From Sphingomonadaceae bacterium (GTDB taxonomy: Bacteria; Pseudomonadota; Alphaproteobacteria; Sphingomonadales; Sphingomonadaceae), in NCBI GenBank assembly GCA_019239785.1, contig JAFAZM010000298.1:1-38509 (forward strand): a DNA stretch of 38,509 nucleotides, read 5' to 3'. Every line of letters begins with the position of its first letter. Position 1 is the stretch's first letter. The notes beneath the pieces were generated by a model. The model was not told where the DNA came from, searched no databases, and saw only the letters and a program-made list of their open reading frames with translations. Positions 6,910 to 14,947 of this stretch are shown piece by piece. The position numbers and the translations under genes were made by a program.

Positions 6910-7845
6910 ATGGTCCGACCACACGGCAAGCTGATCCCTCTCGTCCTCCTTTGCCTGCTGCTTGGCGCATCGGACGATGCCGGCATCGGTCGCCAGCTCT
7001 CCACGAATGAAGCCGCGGCGGTACCTTCCTGCACCGCGCCGCCAGTGTCGGAGCAGATGAGCCTTCTCGTCGCAGCGTCCGACCTCATCGTGACCGGAAC
7101 GCTGCAGATCGATCCCGAGCAGCTTGCGGCCGTGTCGCGATCGGCGAGCCCGGACTATCTGAATGTCAGGCTCGGGTCAGTCCATGTGTTGAAGGGCGAG
7201 GTTCCACCCGGGGACCTGGTGATGAGAATCCTGCCGGAGGATCGACCCTATGCGCCGTCCCGTGCAGCCTTGGCTGCCGCGGCGAACCGGCCGAGCCTCG
7301 TCTTCCTGACGCACGTGGACGAGGGCCCGATCGGCTTCTATTTCGCGGGGTATAGCCCTGCGGCCCTGCAGCCGGCCGACCCCGGCACCGTCACTCCGAT
7401 CGCCGGCGAGATCGCGCGGCAACGGGCTATTCTCCAAGGGTGGCGACCGGACCGGGCGCTACCCCACGACCGTGAAGTCGCGGGGTTGATCGATGCGCTG
7501 GCCGCACTGAGCAGGGAAGCCGGGCCCGATGCCCAGCAGGCGATCTTCCAGCGGATCGAGGCGCTGGGGGCGCCCGCCGTCCCGGCGATCATTGCGCATA
7601 TGGATGACCGCAGAAGGCTCGCCTATGAGGAAATCTCGCTGGTCAACCACAATCCCGACGCCTTCGAGTCAATGCGCAATTACGGTCCGAAGCTGATCGT
7701 CGATGCCCTGGCTGCGATCCTGAACCAGATCACCGGGAGGAGCTTCGGCAATATCGTGAACGGAGGATCGGAGCGCGAGCGGCACGCGGCCGTGGACGGA
7801 TGGAGGATCTACGCGGCGGGTCTCCGCTGCGCGCAACGCTCCTGA
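6910..7845 (+). CDS. Exported hypothetical protein
   Basis: A 311-residue protein I do not recognise. It starts with a basic Sec signal (MVRPHGKLIPLVLLCLLLGASDD); the N-terminal half, with SDLIVTGTLQID and LGSVHVLKGEVPPGDLVMRI, resembles beta-rich domains found in exported proteins that begin with a 'potential to be released or traffic' segment. The C-terminal half is alpha-helical with a HEAT-like segment (IFQRIEALGAPAVPAIIAHMDD). An ATG at 6910 is preferred over a GTG at 6859 because the signal peptide begins there. It ends 16 bp from the convergent hslU stop. The upstream gap of 291 bp to the UPF0016 gene holds the divergent riboswitch. Confidence 0.75.
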   Translation: MVRPHGKLIPLVLLCLLLGASDDAGIGRQLSTNEAAAVPSCTAPPVSEQMSLLVAASDLIVTGTLQIDPEQLAAVSRSASPDYLNVRLGSVHVLKGEVPPGDLVMRILPEDRPYAPSRAALAAAANRPSLVFLTHVDEGPIGFYFAGYSPAALQPADPGTVTPIAGEIARQRAILQGWRPDRALPHDREVAGLIDALAALSREAGPDAQQAIFQRIEALGAPAVPAIIAHMDDRRRLAYEEISLVNHNPDAFESMRNYGPKLIVDALAAILNQITGRSFGNIVNGGSERERHAAVDGWRIYAAGLRCAQRS

Positions 7846-7861
7846 TCCGTCCCCGCCCGGC

Positions 7862-9163
7862 TTACAGCACGTATTTGCTCAGATCCGTGTTCCGCGCGAT
7901 CTCGGCGAGCTGCCGCTCGACATAAGGCGCGTCCACCGTCACCGTCTCGCCGCGCCTTTGCTCAGCCTCGAAGCTCACATCCTCGAGCAGTTTCTCGATC
8001 ACCGTCTGCAGCCGCCGCGCGCCGATATTCTCGACCTGGCCGTTCACCTCAGCCGCGATCCGCGCGAGCGCCCTGATCCCGTCCTCGGCGAAGTCGATGC
8101 CGACCCCCTCGGTCGCCAGCAGCGCCCGATACTGCTCGGTGAGGCTCGCGCGGGTGTCCGACAGGATCCGCACGAAATCCTCCTCGGTCAGCGCCTTCAG
8201 CTCGACGCGGATCGGGAGGCGCCCCTGCAATTCGGGAAGCAGGTCCGAAGGCTTGGCGACGTGGAAGGCGCCGGAGGCGATGAAGAGGATATGGTCGGTC
8301 TTCATCGGCCCATATTTGGTGGCGACGGTCGTCCCCTCGATCAGCGGCAGCAGGTCGCGCTGCACGCCCTCGCGGCTCACCGAGCCGCCGCGCACGTCGG
8401 AGACGGCGATCTTGTCGATCTCGTCGATGAAGACGATCCCGTTCGCCTCGGCGTCCTTGAGCGCGGTGCGGTTCACGTCGTCGGGATCGAGGCGCTTGTC
8501 CGATTCCTCCTCGATCAGCTTCGCCAGCGCTTCCTTGACGCCCATCTTGCGCTTCTTGCGGGGCTGCTGGCCCATCGCCTTGCCCATCAGGTCGGAGAGG
8601 TTGATCATCCCGACCTGGCCGCCCATGCCGGGGATCTCGAACGGGGTGGAGGGCTGGTCGATCACGTCGATCTCGACCTCCTTCGCGTCGAGATGGCCCT
8701 CGCCGAGCATCCGCTTGAAGCTCTCGCGCGTGGCGCCGCTCGCATCCTTGCCGGTGAGCGCGTCGAGCAGCCGTTCGGTCGCCGCCTGGCTCGCCGCCTC
8801 CTTCACCGCCTCGCGGCGGCGCTCCTTCTCGAGCCGTACTGCCTCCTCGACCAGGTCGCGGGCGATCTGCTCGACGTCGCGGCCGACATAGCCGACCTCG
8901 GTGAACTTGGTCGCCTCGACCTTGACGAAGGGCGCGTCGGCGAGCTTGGCGAGGCGCCGGCTGATCTCCGTCTTGCCGCAGCCGGTCGGGCCGATCATGA
9001 GGATGTTCTTGGGCGTCACCTCCTCGCGCAACTCCTCGGGGAGCTGCTGCCGCCGCCAGCGGTTGCGCAAGGCCACGGCGACCGCGCGCTTGGCCTCGTC
9101 CTGGCCGATGATGTGCGCATCCAGCGCGGCGACGACCGCCTTGGGCGTGAGGAAGTCCTTCAT
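7862..9163 (-). CDS. hslU: HslU, ATPase subunit of HslUV protease
   Basis: A 433-residue AAA+ unfoldase that feeds substrates to the HslV peptidase in the cytoplasm. Seen: the N-terminal LTPKAVVAALDAHIIGQ, Walker A GPTGCGKT (58-65, with Cys where Val is usual), the pore loop GYVG (91-94), the HslU-specific I domain (about 105-240), Walker B IVFIDEID (243-250), and the C-terminal tail ending NTDLSKYVL that inserts into HslV. The start at 9163 matches the usual family N-terminus; an in-frame ATG at 9244 would add 27 residues and lies only about 4 bases from the predicted transcription start. Unusually, hslV is not adjacent: it lies about 10.7 kb away on the same strand. Confidence 0.97.
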   Translation of the reverse strand: MKDFLTPKAVVAALDAHIIGQDEAKRAVAVALRNRWRRQQLPEELREEVTPKNILMIGPTGCGKTEISRRLAKLADAPFVKVEATKFTEVGYVGRDVEQIARDLVEEAVRLEKERRREAVKEAASQAATERLLDALTGKDASGATRESFKRMLGEGHLDAKEVEIDVIDQPSTPFEIPGMGGQVGMINLSDLMGKAMGQQPRKKRKMGVKEALAKLIEEESDKRLDPDDVNRTALKDAEANGIVFIDEIDKIAVSDVRGGSVSREGVQRDLLPLIEGTTVATKYGPMKTDHILFIASGAFHVAKPSDLLPELQGRLPIRVELKALTEEDFVRILSDTRASLTEQYRALLATEGVGIDFAEDGIRALARIAAEVNGQVENIGARRLQTVIEKLLEDVSFEAEQRRGETVTVDAPYVERQLAEIARNTDLSKYVL

Positions 9164-9254
9164 CTTGCCTGCTGCTCTCGGGGTGTCGTGGCTTGGCTGG
9201 TCGGAAACCCGGTCCATCTCCGGGGCGGATGTCTGGAAGTCCATATCTCAGCTT

Positions 9255-9283
9255 AGATTGGAAAGGCGGCGGAACAGTTCAAG
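9255..9283 (-). promoter_or_regulatory. Candidate RpoH (sigma-32) heat-shock promoter of hslU
   Basis: On the minus strand CTTGAA (9283-9278) is followed after 17 bases by CAATCT (9260-9255). The -35 is a perfect match to the alphaproteobacterial RpoH element and the -10 is close to its C-rich form. The implied transcript starts near 9248, leaving about 85 bases to the preferred start at 9163. Confidence 0.45.
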
Positions 9284-9333
9284 CGGTGCGCGTGGCGATC
9301 GTGATTGCCCGGATACGCGGAGCCTGTGGCGGC

Positions 9334-9550
9334 GCTTTTCTATTTCACGCGAAGGCGCGAAGAAGAAAGGAAAGGCGCGAAGACGCCGGCGCGGAGAGGC
9401 CCGTTCGGGCTGAGCCTGTCGAAGCCCGCTCCTTCTTCCCCTGCAGTAAGAGACCAGGAAAGGGCTTCGTCGGGCTCAGCCCGAACATTCGGGGGGAATG
9501 AACTTCGCGCCTTCCTTCCCTTCTTCGCGCCTTCGCGTGAAATAGCTTTT
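9334..9550. repeat. Nested palindromic element R2 (outer family A, inner family C)
   Basis: The outer arms (about 9334-9382 and 9503-9550) are the same about 47-bp inverted repeat as in the element at 2160-2376. The inner palindrome is different: GGGCTGAGCCTGTCGAAGCC (from 9406) faces GGGCTTCGTCGGGCTCAGCC (from 9462). The element fills half of the divergent gap between hslU and the glutamine-synthetase-like gene; the remaining bases show only the hslU promoter candidate. Confidence 0.85.
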
Positions 9551-9663
9551 CTTTCAGACGGAAGAGCGAGGCGAGGCAAAGCGAGGTACGGCACCGCGCC
9601 CCACCTTCCTGACCGCCCCGCCACTGGCTAGAAGGGAAGCGGACACAGGGACAGAGGCCGAGC

Positions 9664-11016
9664 ATGGCGACTGACGATCTCGTGAAGCGCGTCCGGGAGC
9701 GCGAGCCCAATTGCGCCAAGGTCGGCCTGTTCGACATGGATGGCATTTTCCGCGGCAAATATATGGGCGCCGACAAGCTCGCCTCCGCCTTGGCCGGCAC
9801 GTTCGGCTTCTGCGACGTCGTGCTCGGCTGGGATTCGAGCGACCAGCTCTACGACAATGTGCGCTACACCGGCTGGCACACCGCTTATCCGGACGCCGAG
9901 GTGCGCCTGCTGCCCGAGACCGAGCGCGCCATCCCGTTCGAAGGCGACATGCCGCTCATCCTCGGCGAGTTCGCCGGCGCCGCCGAAGCCATCTGCCCGC
10001 GCGGCATCCTGCGCCGGGTGCTCGACAAGGCGGCCGCGCTGGGCTGCAAAGTGAAGGCCGCGGCGGAGTTCGAGTTCTTCGTCTTCGAGGAGAGTCCGCA
10101 ATCGGTGCGCGACAAAGGCTATCGCAATCTCAAGCCGATCACGCCGGGCCATTTCGGCTATTCGATGCTGCGCTCGGGCGTCCACGCCGATTTCTATCAC
10201 GAGCTCTGGTCGACCTGCGAGAAGATGCGGATCGAGCTGGAGGGGCTGCATACCGAGACCGGCCCCGGGGTGATCGAGGCTGCGCTCCGCGTCGACGACG
10301 CGCTCGAGGCGGCGGACAAGGCCGCTTTGTTCAAGACGATCGTCAAGATCCTCTGCCAGCGGCGCGGCTGGATGGCGACCTTCATGGCGAAATGGTCGCC
10401 GGACTGGCCGGGCCAGTCGGGCCATCTCCATATGTCGCTGGTCGATGCGGAGAGCGGCCGCTCGCGCTTCCACGACGAGGCCGAGCCGCTCGCCATGTCG
10501 CAGGAGATGCGCTGGTTCGTCGGCGGGCAGCAGGCATTGATGCCCGAATTGCTGGCGATGTTCGCGCCCACCGTCAACGCCTACACTCGCCTCATTCCCG
10601 GCTTCTGGGCGCCGACCGCCGCGCTTTGGGGCTATGAGAACCGCACCTGCGCGCTCCGCGTCATCGGCGGCTCGGCGAAGAGCCAGCGGGTCGAGTATCG
10701 GATCGGCGCCGCCGACATCAACCCCTATCTCGCGCTCGCCGCGGCGATCGGCTCGGGTCTCTGGGGGATGGAGCAAAGGATCGAGCCCGACGCGCCGGTC
10801 GAAGGCAATGCCTATGCGGTCGAGCCGCCGTCCGAGCGTCGGCTGCCGACTACCTTATGGGAGGCCGCGCAGCGCTTCCGCGCCTCGGCGCCGGCGCGCG
10901 CGCTGTTCGGCGACGACTTCGTCGATCATTATGCGGCGACCCGCGAATGGGAGGAGCGCGAGGCGCGCAAGGCGATCACCGACTGGCAGCTCGCCCGCTA
11001 TTTCGAGATCATCTGA
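9664..11016 (+). CDS. Glutamine synthetase family protein (gamma-glutamyl amide ligase type)
   Basis: A 450-residue cytoplasmic ATP-dependent ligase with the glutamine synthetase fold. Catalytic elements are intact: AAEFEFF with Glu135 and Glu137, HTETGPGVIEA with Glu198 and Glu205, the GHLHMSL motif with His254 and His256, ENRTCALRV and RVEYRIGAADINPYLA near 325-360. The sequence is of the GlnA-like/PuuA kind rather than the housekeeping enzyme: it lacks the adenylylation-loop tyrosine context. Such enzymes attach glutamate to amines, polyamines or aminoalcohols. It is followed after 139 bp by aldehyde and alcohol dehydrogenase genes, which suggests a gamma-glutamylated amine pathway; this is inference. 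Start ATG with AGAGG 8 bases upstream. Confidence 0.92.
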   Translation: MATDDLVKRVREREPNCAKVGLFDMDGIFRGKYMGADKLASALAGTFGFCDVVLGWDSSDQLYDNVRYTGWHTAYPDAEVRLLPETERAIPFEGDMPLILGEFAGAAEAICPRGILRRVLDKAAALGCKVKAAAEFEFFVFEESPQSVRDKGYRNLKPITPGHFGYSMLRSGVHADFYHELWSTCEKMRIELEGLHTETGPGVIEAALRVDDALEAADKAALFKTIVKILCQRRGWMATFMAKWSPDWPGQSGHLHMSLVDAESGRSRFHDEAEPLAMSQEMRWFVGGQQALMPELLAMFAPTVNAYTRLIPGFWAPTAALWGYENRTCALRVIGGSAKSQRVEYRIGAADINPYLALAAAIGSGLWGMEQRIEPDAPVEGNAYAVEPPSERRLPTTLWEAAQRFRASAPARALFGDDFVDHYAATREWEEREARKAITDWQLARYFEII

Positions 11017-11020
11017 AGGG

Positions 11021-11141
11021 GTCCTTCGATACGCCGTTTCGACAAGCTCAACGGCTACTCAGGATGAGCGATGAGGGGCATTGATATACCGCTCATCCTG
11101 AGTAGGGGCTGAGCTTGGCGAAGACCCATATCGAAGGATCA
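11021..11141. repeat. Palindromic element R3 (diverged family C)
   Basis: Arms 11021-11070 and 11091-11141 are imperfect inverted copies; the inner 18 bp, ACTCAGGATGAGCG and its complement, are nearly perfect, and AAGCTCA/TGAGCTT relates it to the CTGAGCCTGTCGAAG repeats. It lies between two genes read in the same direction, just 14 bp before the aldehyde dehydrogenase start, so it would form a hairpin in the operon mRNA. Confidence 0.8.
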
Positions 11142-11155
11142 CGTCGGAGATCGAG

Positions 11156-12526
11156 TTGGACCTCATCTGCATCTCTTCCGTCGACGGCCGCGAATATGCG
11201 CGGCGGCCGCTCACGCCCGATGCCGAAGTCGAGCGCGCACTTGCCCGGGCCCGGCGGGCGCAGCGCGAATGGGCCGAGGTGCCGCTCGCGGCGCGGCGCG
11301 CGGCGGTCCTCTCCTTCCTCGCGGCGATGGAGAGGCTCAATCCCGAGATCGTGCCCGAGCTCGCTTGGCAGATGGGCCGGCCGGTCCGCTACCAAGGCGA
11401 ATATCGCTCGCTGAAGGAGCGGGTCGAGGCAATGGCCGCGCTCGCCGAAACGGCGCTGGCGCCGGACGAGCCCGCCGCCGGCCGCGCGGTCCTGCGGGTG
11501 CCCGTCGGCCTGGTGCTGGTGATCGCGCCCTGGAACTATCCCTTCCTCACCGCGGTCAACACGATTGTGCCGGCTTTGCTCGCCGGCAATGCGGTGCTGC
11601 TCAAGCACAGCGCGCAGACCCTGCTCGCCGGCGAGCGCTTCGCCGAGGCTTTCGCCGCTGCCGGCTTGCCGGAGGGGCTCTTCGCCAATCTCTTCCTCGA
11701 TCACGCGCAGACGGCGCGACTGCTCGGCGCAGGCTTGGTCGACCATGCCGTCTTCACCGGCTCGGTCGACGGCGGCCGGGCGGTCGAGCGGGCGGCCGCG
11801 GGCTCGTTCACGACCCTGACCCTGGAGCTTGGCGGCAAGGACCCGGCCTATGTCCGCGCCGATGCCGACCTGGCCGGTGCGATCGAAGGCATAGCGGACG
11901 GCGCCTTTTTCAACAGCGGCCAGTCCTGCTGCGGCGTCGAGCGCGTCTATGTCCACGAGACGCTCTGGGCGCCGTGCCTGGAGGGAATCGTCGCGGCGGC
12001 GGGCGCCTATCGGCTCGGCGATCCCCTCGATCCCGAGACCAGCCTCGGGCCGATGGCCAGCACCAGAGGCGCGGACGCGGTCCGCCGCCAGCTCGAGGCC
12101 GCGCGGGGGGCCGGCGCGACCGCCCATATTCCGGCGGAGGCCTTCCCGCGCGACAATGGCGAGACCGCTTATCTGATGCCGCAGGTGCTGACCGGCGTCG
12201 ACCACGACATGGCGGTGATGCGCGAGGAGACGTTCGGCCCCGTCATCGGCCTGATGAAGGTCGCCGGCGACGAGGCGGCGCTGCGGCTGATGAACGACAG
12301 CGCCTACGGCCTCGCCGCTTCGATCTGGACCCGCGACCTCGACGCCGCGGAACGGCTGGCGGCGCGGGTCGAGGCAGGCTCGGTCCTCGTCAATCGCTGC
12401 GACTATCTCGATCCCTTGCTCGCCTGGAGCGGGATCAAGGCGAGCGGCCGCGGCGCCTCGCTCGGCCGCTACGGCTTCGAGACGGTCACCCGTCCCAGAT
12501 CCCTTCACCTGCGGAGCGCCCGATGA
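11156..12526 (+). CDS. NAD(P)+-dependent aldehyde dehydrogenase
   Basis: A 456-residue member of the aldehyde dehydrogenase superfamily that oxidises an aldehyde to the acid in the cytoplasm. Seen: APWNYPF with Asn127, Lys150 in VLLKHSAQ, the general base Glu224 in LELGGK, the catalytic Cys258 in FFNSGQSC, and EETFGPV. The length is a little short because the N-terminus is trimmed. It starts with TTG 5 bases after GGAGA; no ATG gives a better N-terminus. Its stop overlaps the next start (ATGA), so it is translationally coupled to the iron alcohol dehydrogenase. The pair would convert an alcohol to the acid through the aldehyde. Confidence 0.93.
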   Translation: MDLICISSVDGREYARRPLTPDAEVERALARARRAQREWAEVPLAARRAAVLSFLAAMERLNPEIVPELAWQMGRPVRYQGEYRSLKERVEAMAALAETALAPDEPAAGRAVLRVPVGLVLVIAPWNYPFLTAVNTIVPALLAGNAVLLKHSAQTLLAGERFAEAFAAAGLPEGLFANLFLDHAQTARLLGAGLVDHAVFTGSVDGGRAVERAAAGSFTTLTLELGGKDPAYVRADADLAGAIEGIADGAFFNSGQSCCGVERVYVHETLWAPCLEGIVAAAGAYRLGDPLDPETSLGPMASTRGADAVRRQLEAARGAGATAHIPAEAFPRDNGETAYLMPQVLTGVDHDMAVMREETFGPVIGLMKVAGDEAALRLMNDSAYGLAASIWTRDLDAAERLAARVEAGSVLVNRCDYLDPLLAWSGIKASGRGASLGRYGFETVTRPRSLHLRSAR

Positions 12527-13671
12527 ACCTGCCAAGCGCGAACTGGAACTATCCAACCTCGATCCGCTTCGGCGCCGGGCGCGCAGCCGAGCTTCCCAAG
12601 GCCTGCCGCCGGGCCGGTATCGCCAGCCCGCTGCTCGTCACCGACCCGGCGCTGGCCGAAATGGCGATGGTGCGCGACGCGTGCGCCGCGACCGGCGCCG
12701 GCCTGTTCTCCTCGATCCACGCCAACCCGACCGGCGCCGATGTCGAGGCGGGCCTTGCCGCTTTCCGGGCGGGCGGCCATGACGGGGTGATCGCGTTCGG
12801 CGGCGGCAGCGCGCTCGACGTCGGCAAGGTGGTCGCCTTCATGTCGGGCCAGAGCCGGTCGCTCTGGGATTTCGAGGACAAGGAGGATTGGTGGCGGCGC
12901 GCCGATCCGGGGGGCATCGCGCCCGTCGTCGCCGTGCCCACGACCGCCGGCACCGGCTCCGAAGTCGGCCGCGCCGGCGTCGTCCTCGACGAGGAAGCCG
13001 GGGTGAAGAAGATCATCTTCCACCCCGGCATGCTGCCGGCGATCGTGATCCTGGACCCGGAGCTGACCCTTGGCCTGCCGCTGCAGGTCACCGCCGCCAC
13101 CGGCATGGACGCGCTCTCCCACTGTCTCGAGGCCTGGTGTGCGCCGGGCTTCCACCCGCTCGCCGACGGCATCGCCGCCGAGGGCGTCCGACTGATCCAC
13201 GACTGGCTGCCGCGCGCTTTCGAGGATGGCAGCGACGTCGAGGCGCGCGGCCACATGCTCGCTGCCGCTTCGATGGGCGCGACCGCCTTCCAGAAGGGGC
13301 TCGGCGGCATGCATGCGCTGTCCCATCCGATCGGCGCCCTGTTCGGCACCCATCACGGCCTCACCAACGCGGTGCTGATGCCCTATGTGCTTGCCTTCAA
13401 CCGGCCCGCGATCGAGGACCGGCTCGCCCGGCTGGCCTGCTATATCGGTCTGCCCGACCCGTCATTCGCCGGCTTCATGGCCTGGATCCTGGAGCTGCGC
13501 GAACGCCTTTCCATCCCCCACAGCCTTGCCGAGCTCGGCGTGCCGGCCGACCCGCTGGACCGGCTCGCCGCGATGGCCGAGGCCGATCCGTCGGCCGGCG
13601 GCAACCCGCGCCCCTTCGACGCCGCCGCCGCCCGCCAGGTGCTGGAGGCGGCGCTGGCCGGCCGGATTTAG
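12523..13671 (+). CDS. Iron-containing (group III) alcohol dehydrogenase
   Basis: A 382-residue cytoplasmic NAD-dependent alcohol dehydrogenase of the metal-dependent group III family. Seen: the nucleotide site GGGSALDVGK (93-102), PTTAGTGSE (139-147), and the four metal ligands Asp196 and His200 in MDALSH, and His264 and His278 in GGMHALSHPIGALFGTHHG. The length is typical. Its ATG overlaps the aldehyde dehydrogenase stop by 4 bases. With the ligase upstream, a possible route is glutamylated aminoalcohol to aldehyde to acid; the substrate is not shown by the sequence. A palindromic repeat directly follows the stop and probably ends the transcript. Confidence 0.94.
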   Translation: MNLPSANWNYPTSIRFGAGRAAELPKACRRAGIASPLLVTDPALAEMAMVRDACAATGAGLFSSIHANPTGADVEAGLAAFRAGGHDGVIAFGGGSALDVGKVVAFMSGQSRSLWDFEDKEDWWRRADPGGIAPVVAVPTTAGTGSEVGRAGVVLDEEAGVKKIIFHPGMLPAIVILDPELTLGLPLQVTAATGMDALSHCLEAWCAPGFHPLADGIAAEGVRLIHDWLPRAFEDGSDVEARGHMLAAASMGATAFQKGLGGMHALSHPIGALFGTHHGLTNAVLMPYVLAFNRPAIEDRLARLACYIGLPDPSFAGFMAWILELRERLSIPHSLAELGVPADPLDRLAAMAEADPSAGGNPRPFDAAAARQVLEAALAGRI

Positions 13672-13772
13672 CCCCTCCCCTTCAGGGGAGGGGGTTGGGG
13701 TGGGGCTTGTTTTGCGGCAGCGCGGACGAGAGACATCCCCCACCCCCGTCCCCTCCCCTGAAGGGAGGGGCG
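13671..13772. repeat. Palindromic element R4 (family E, CCCTCCCCTGAAGGGAGGGG)
   Basis: Arms 13672-13705 and 13736-13771 are inverted copies, and each arm is itself a hairpin centred on CTCCCCTTCAGGGGAG or CCTCCCCTGAAGGGAGG. It fills the 124-bp gap between the converging alcohol dehydrogenase and oxidase genes, where it may work as a two-way terminator. Confidence 0.85.
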
Positions 13773-13795
13773 ATATGGGGCACACCGCTCCAGCC

Positions 13796-14929
13796 CTACG
13801 TGCAGCGAAAGCCGGCGAACAAGCGCTGGTGCGAGGCGATGATCCCGGCGATCGTCTCCGGTTGCGGCGTCGCGTCCCACTGGTCGAGCTCGAACGTGCC
13901 GCCGAGCAGGATCCCGTCCGCCCGCGGGAACATGTAGCCGGCATTGCCGGTGAACGCATATTGGATCTCGGGCTGGGGCAGCAGGATGGCGAGCTGCCCC
14001 CGCGCCGGCCGCAGCTCCTCGTCGCCGAACAGGGCGCGGGCGCCGAGCCCGGTGCAGTTGAACACCAGCCGCTCCGGCAGCGCCGCGACCTCGGCCGGCG
14101 TGGCGAGCTCGCGGATCGCGATCCGGCCGCCGGCCAGCTCGACGTCGCGGATCAACTGCCGCAGATAGCGGCCGACCTCGACATACATTGTGTCGTAGCG
14201 GGCCAGGGACTGGACCGGGAAGGGATGCTCGTCGGGGCGCAACAGCCGGCTGTTCGGCGGGAAAGTGGGCAGCAGCTGGCGTTCGGGCGTGTCCCGTTCG
14301 GCATAGGTGGGCAGCCAGCGGATTCCGTAATCGTCGCCGACCATGATCTGGAACCGGCGCCAGCTATAGTCGAGCGCGGCGCTCAGCTGCGCCCGCCATG
14401 CGTCGGTCACTCGCTCCCCGTCATAATGGCCGAACGGGTGGAACTGGCCGCCGGCGATGTTCGAAGTGGTCTCCGGCGGCAGCGCCTTGGCGTAGATGGT
14501 GACCGGAAAGCCGGCCTCCTGCACCAGCCGCGCCGTCGACAGCCCCATCACCCCGGCGCCGAGCACCGCGACCGGCCCCTGATGGCCCTGCAGTCCGAGC
14601 AGGGTCGCGAGCCGCGACGTGCCCCAGGACAGGGTGATGCCGGCGCCGCCATGGCCGTAATTGTGGACGACCTTTTTGTCCCCGAACGCCTCCGCCTCGA
14701 CGCGGAAGCCCGGCGCGCGATAGGGCCTGAGGCCCGCCAGCGTCCGGATCACCCGCTCCGGCGCGACGTTCACCGGCGGCAGGCAGCCGGCGCGTGTCGT
14801 CGGACGTGAGGCGAGGCCCCGCGCCGTCGGGCGCGCAACGAGGGTTGTGCAGCCGGGCAGCAACAGCCCCGTCCCGGCAAGCGCGCCCGCCTGGAGCAGC
14901 CGGCGGCGGTCGATGAAAAGGCTCTGCAC
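13796..14929 (-). CDS. Tat-exported D-amino-acid-oxidase-like FAD oxidoreductase, circularly permuted
   Basis: A 377-residue flavoprotein related to D-amino acid oxidase. It starts with a twin-arginine signal (DRRRLLQAGALAGTGLLLPGC, with Cys27 as a possible lipid site), so it probably acts in the periplasm attached to a membrane. Its segment order is unusual: GLRPYRAPGF and the DAO signature HNYGHGGAGITLSWG (89-103), which close the C-terminus of classical DAO, come first; then follow the FAD Rossmann motif VLGAGVMG (122-129), TTSNIAGGQFHP (154-165), and at the end LLGGTFELDQWD, which in classical DAO precedes the RP-x-R segment. Members with this order occur in other bacteria, as I recall. 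GTG start; 18 bp after the cupin-like gene, likely the same operon. Confidence 0.87.
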   Translation of the reverse strand: MQSLFIDRRRLLQAGALAGTGLLLPGCTTLVARPTARGLASRPTTRAGCLPPVNVAPERVIRTLAGLRPYRAPGFRVEAEAFGDKKVVHNYGHGGAGITLSWGTSRLATLLGLQGHQGPVAVLGAGVMGLSTARLVQEAGFPVTIYAKALPPETTSNIAGGQFHPFGHYDGERVTDAWRAQLSAALDYSWRRFQIMVGDDYGIRWLPTYAERDTPERQLLPTFPPNSRLLRPDEHPFPVQSLARYDTMYVEVGRYLRQLIRDVELAGGRIAIRELATPAEVAALPERLVFNCTGLGARALFGDEELRPARGQLAILLPQPEIQYAFTGNAGYMFPRADGILLGGTFELDQWDATPQPETIAGIIASHQRLFAGFRCT

Positions 14930-14947
14930 GCGCCCGAGCCTAATCGG

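Noticed and set aside
9163..9244. Extended hslU N-terminus starting at 9244
   Set aside because: The extra 27 residues do not belong to the family and the start would be almost at the predicted transcription start; kept as an alternative only.
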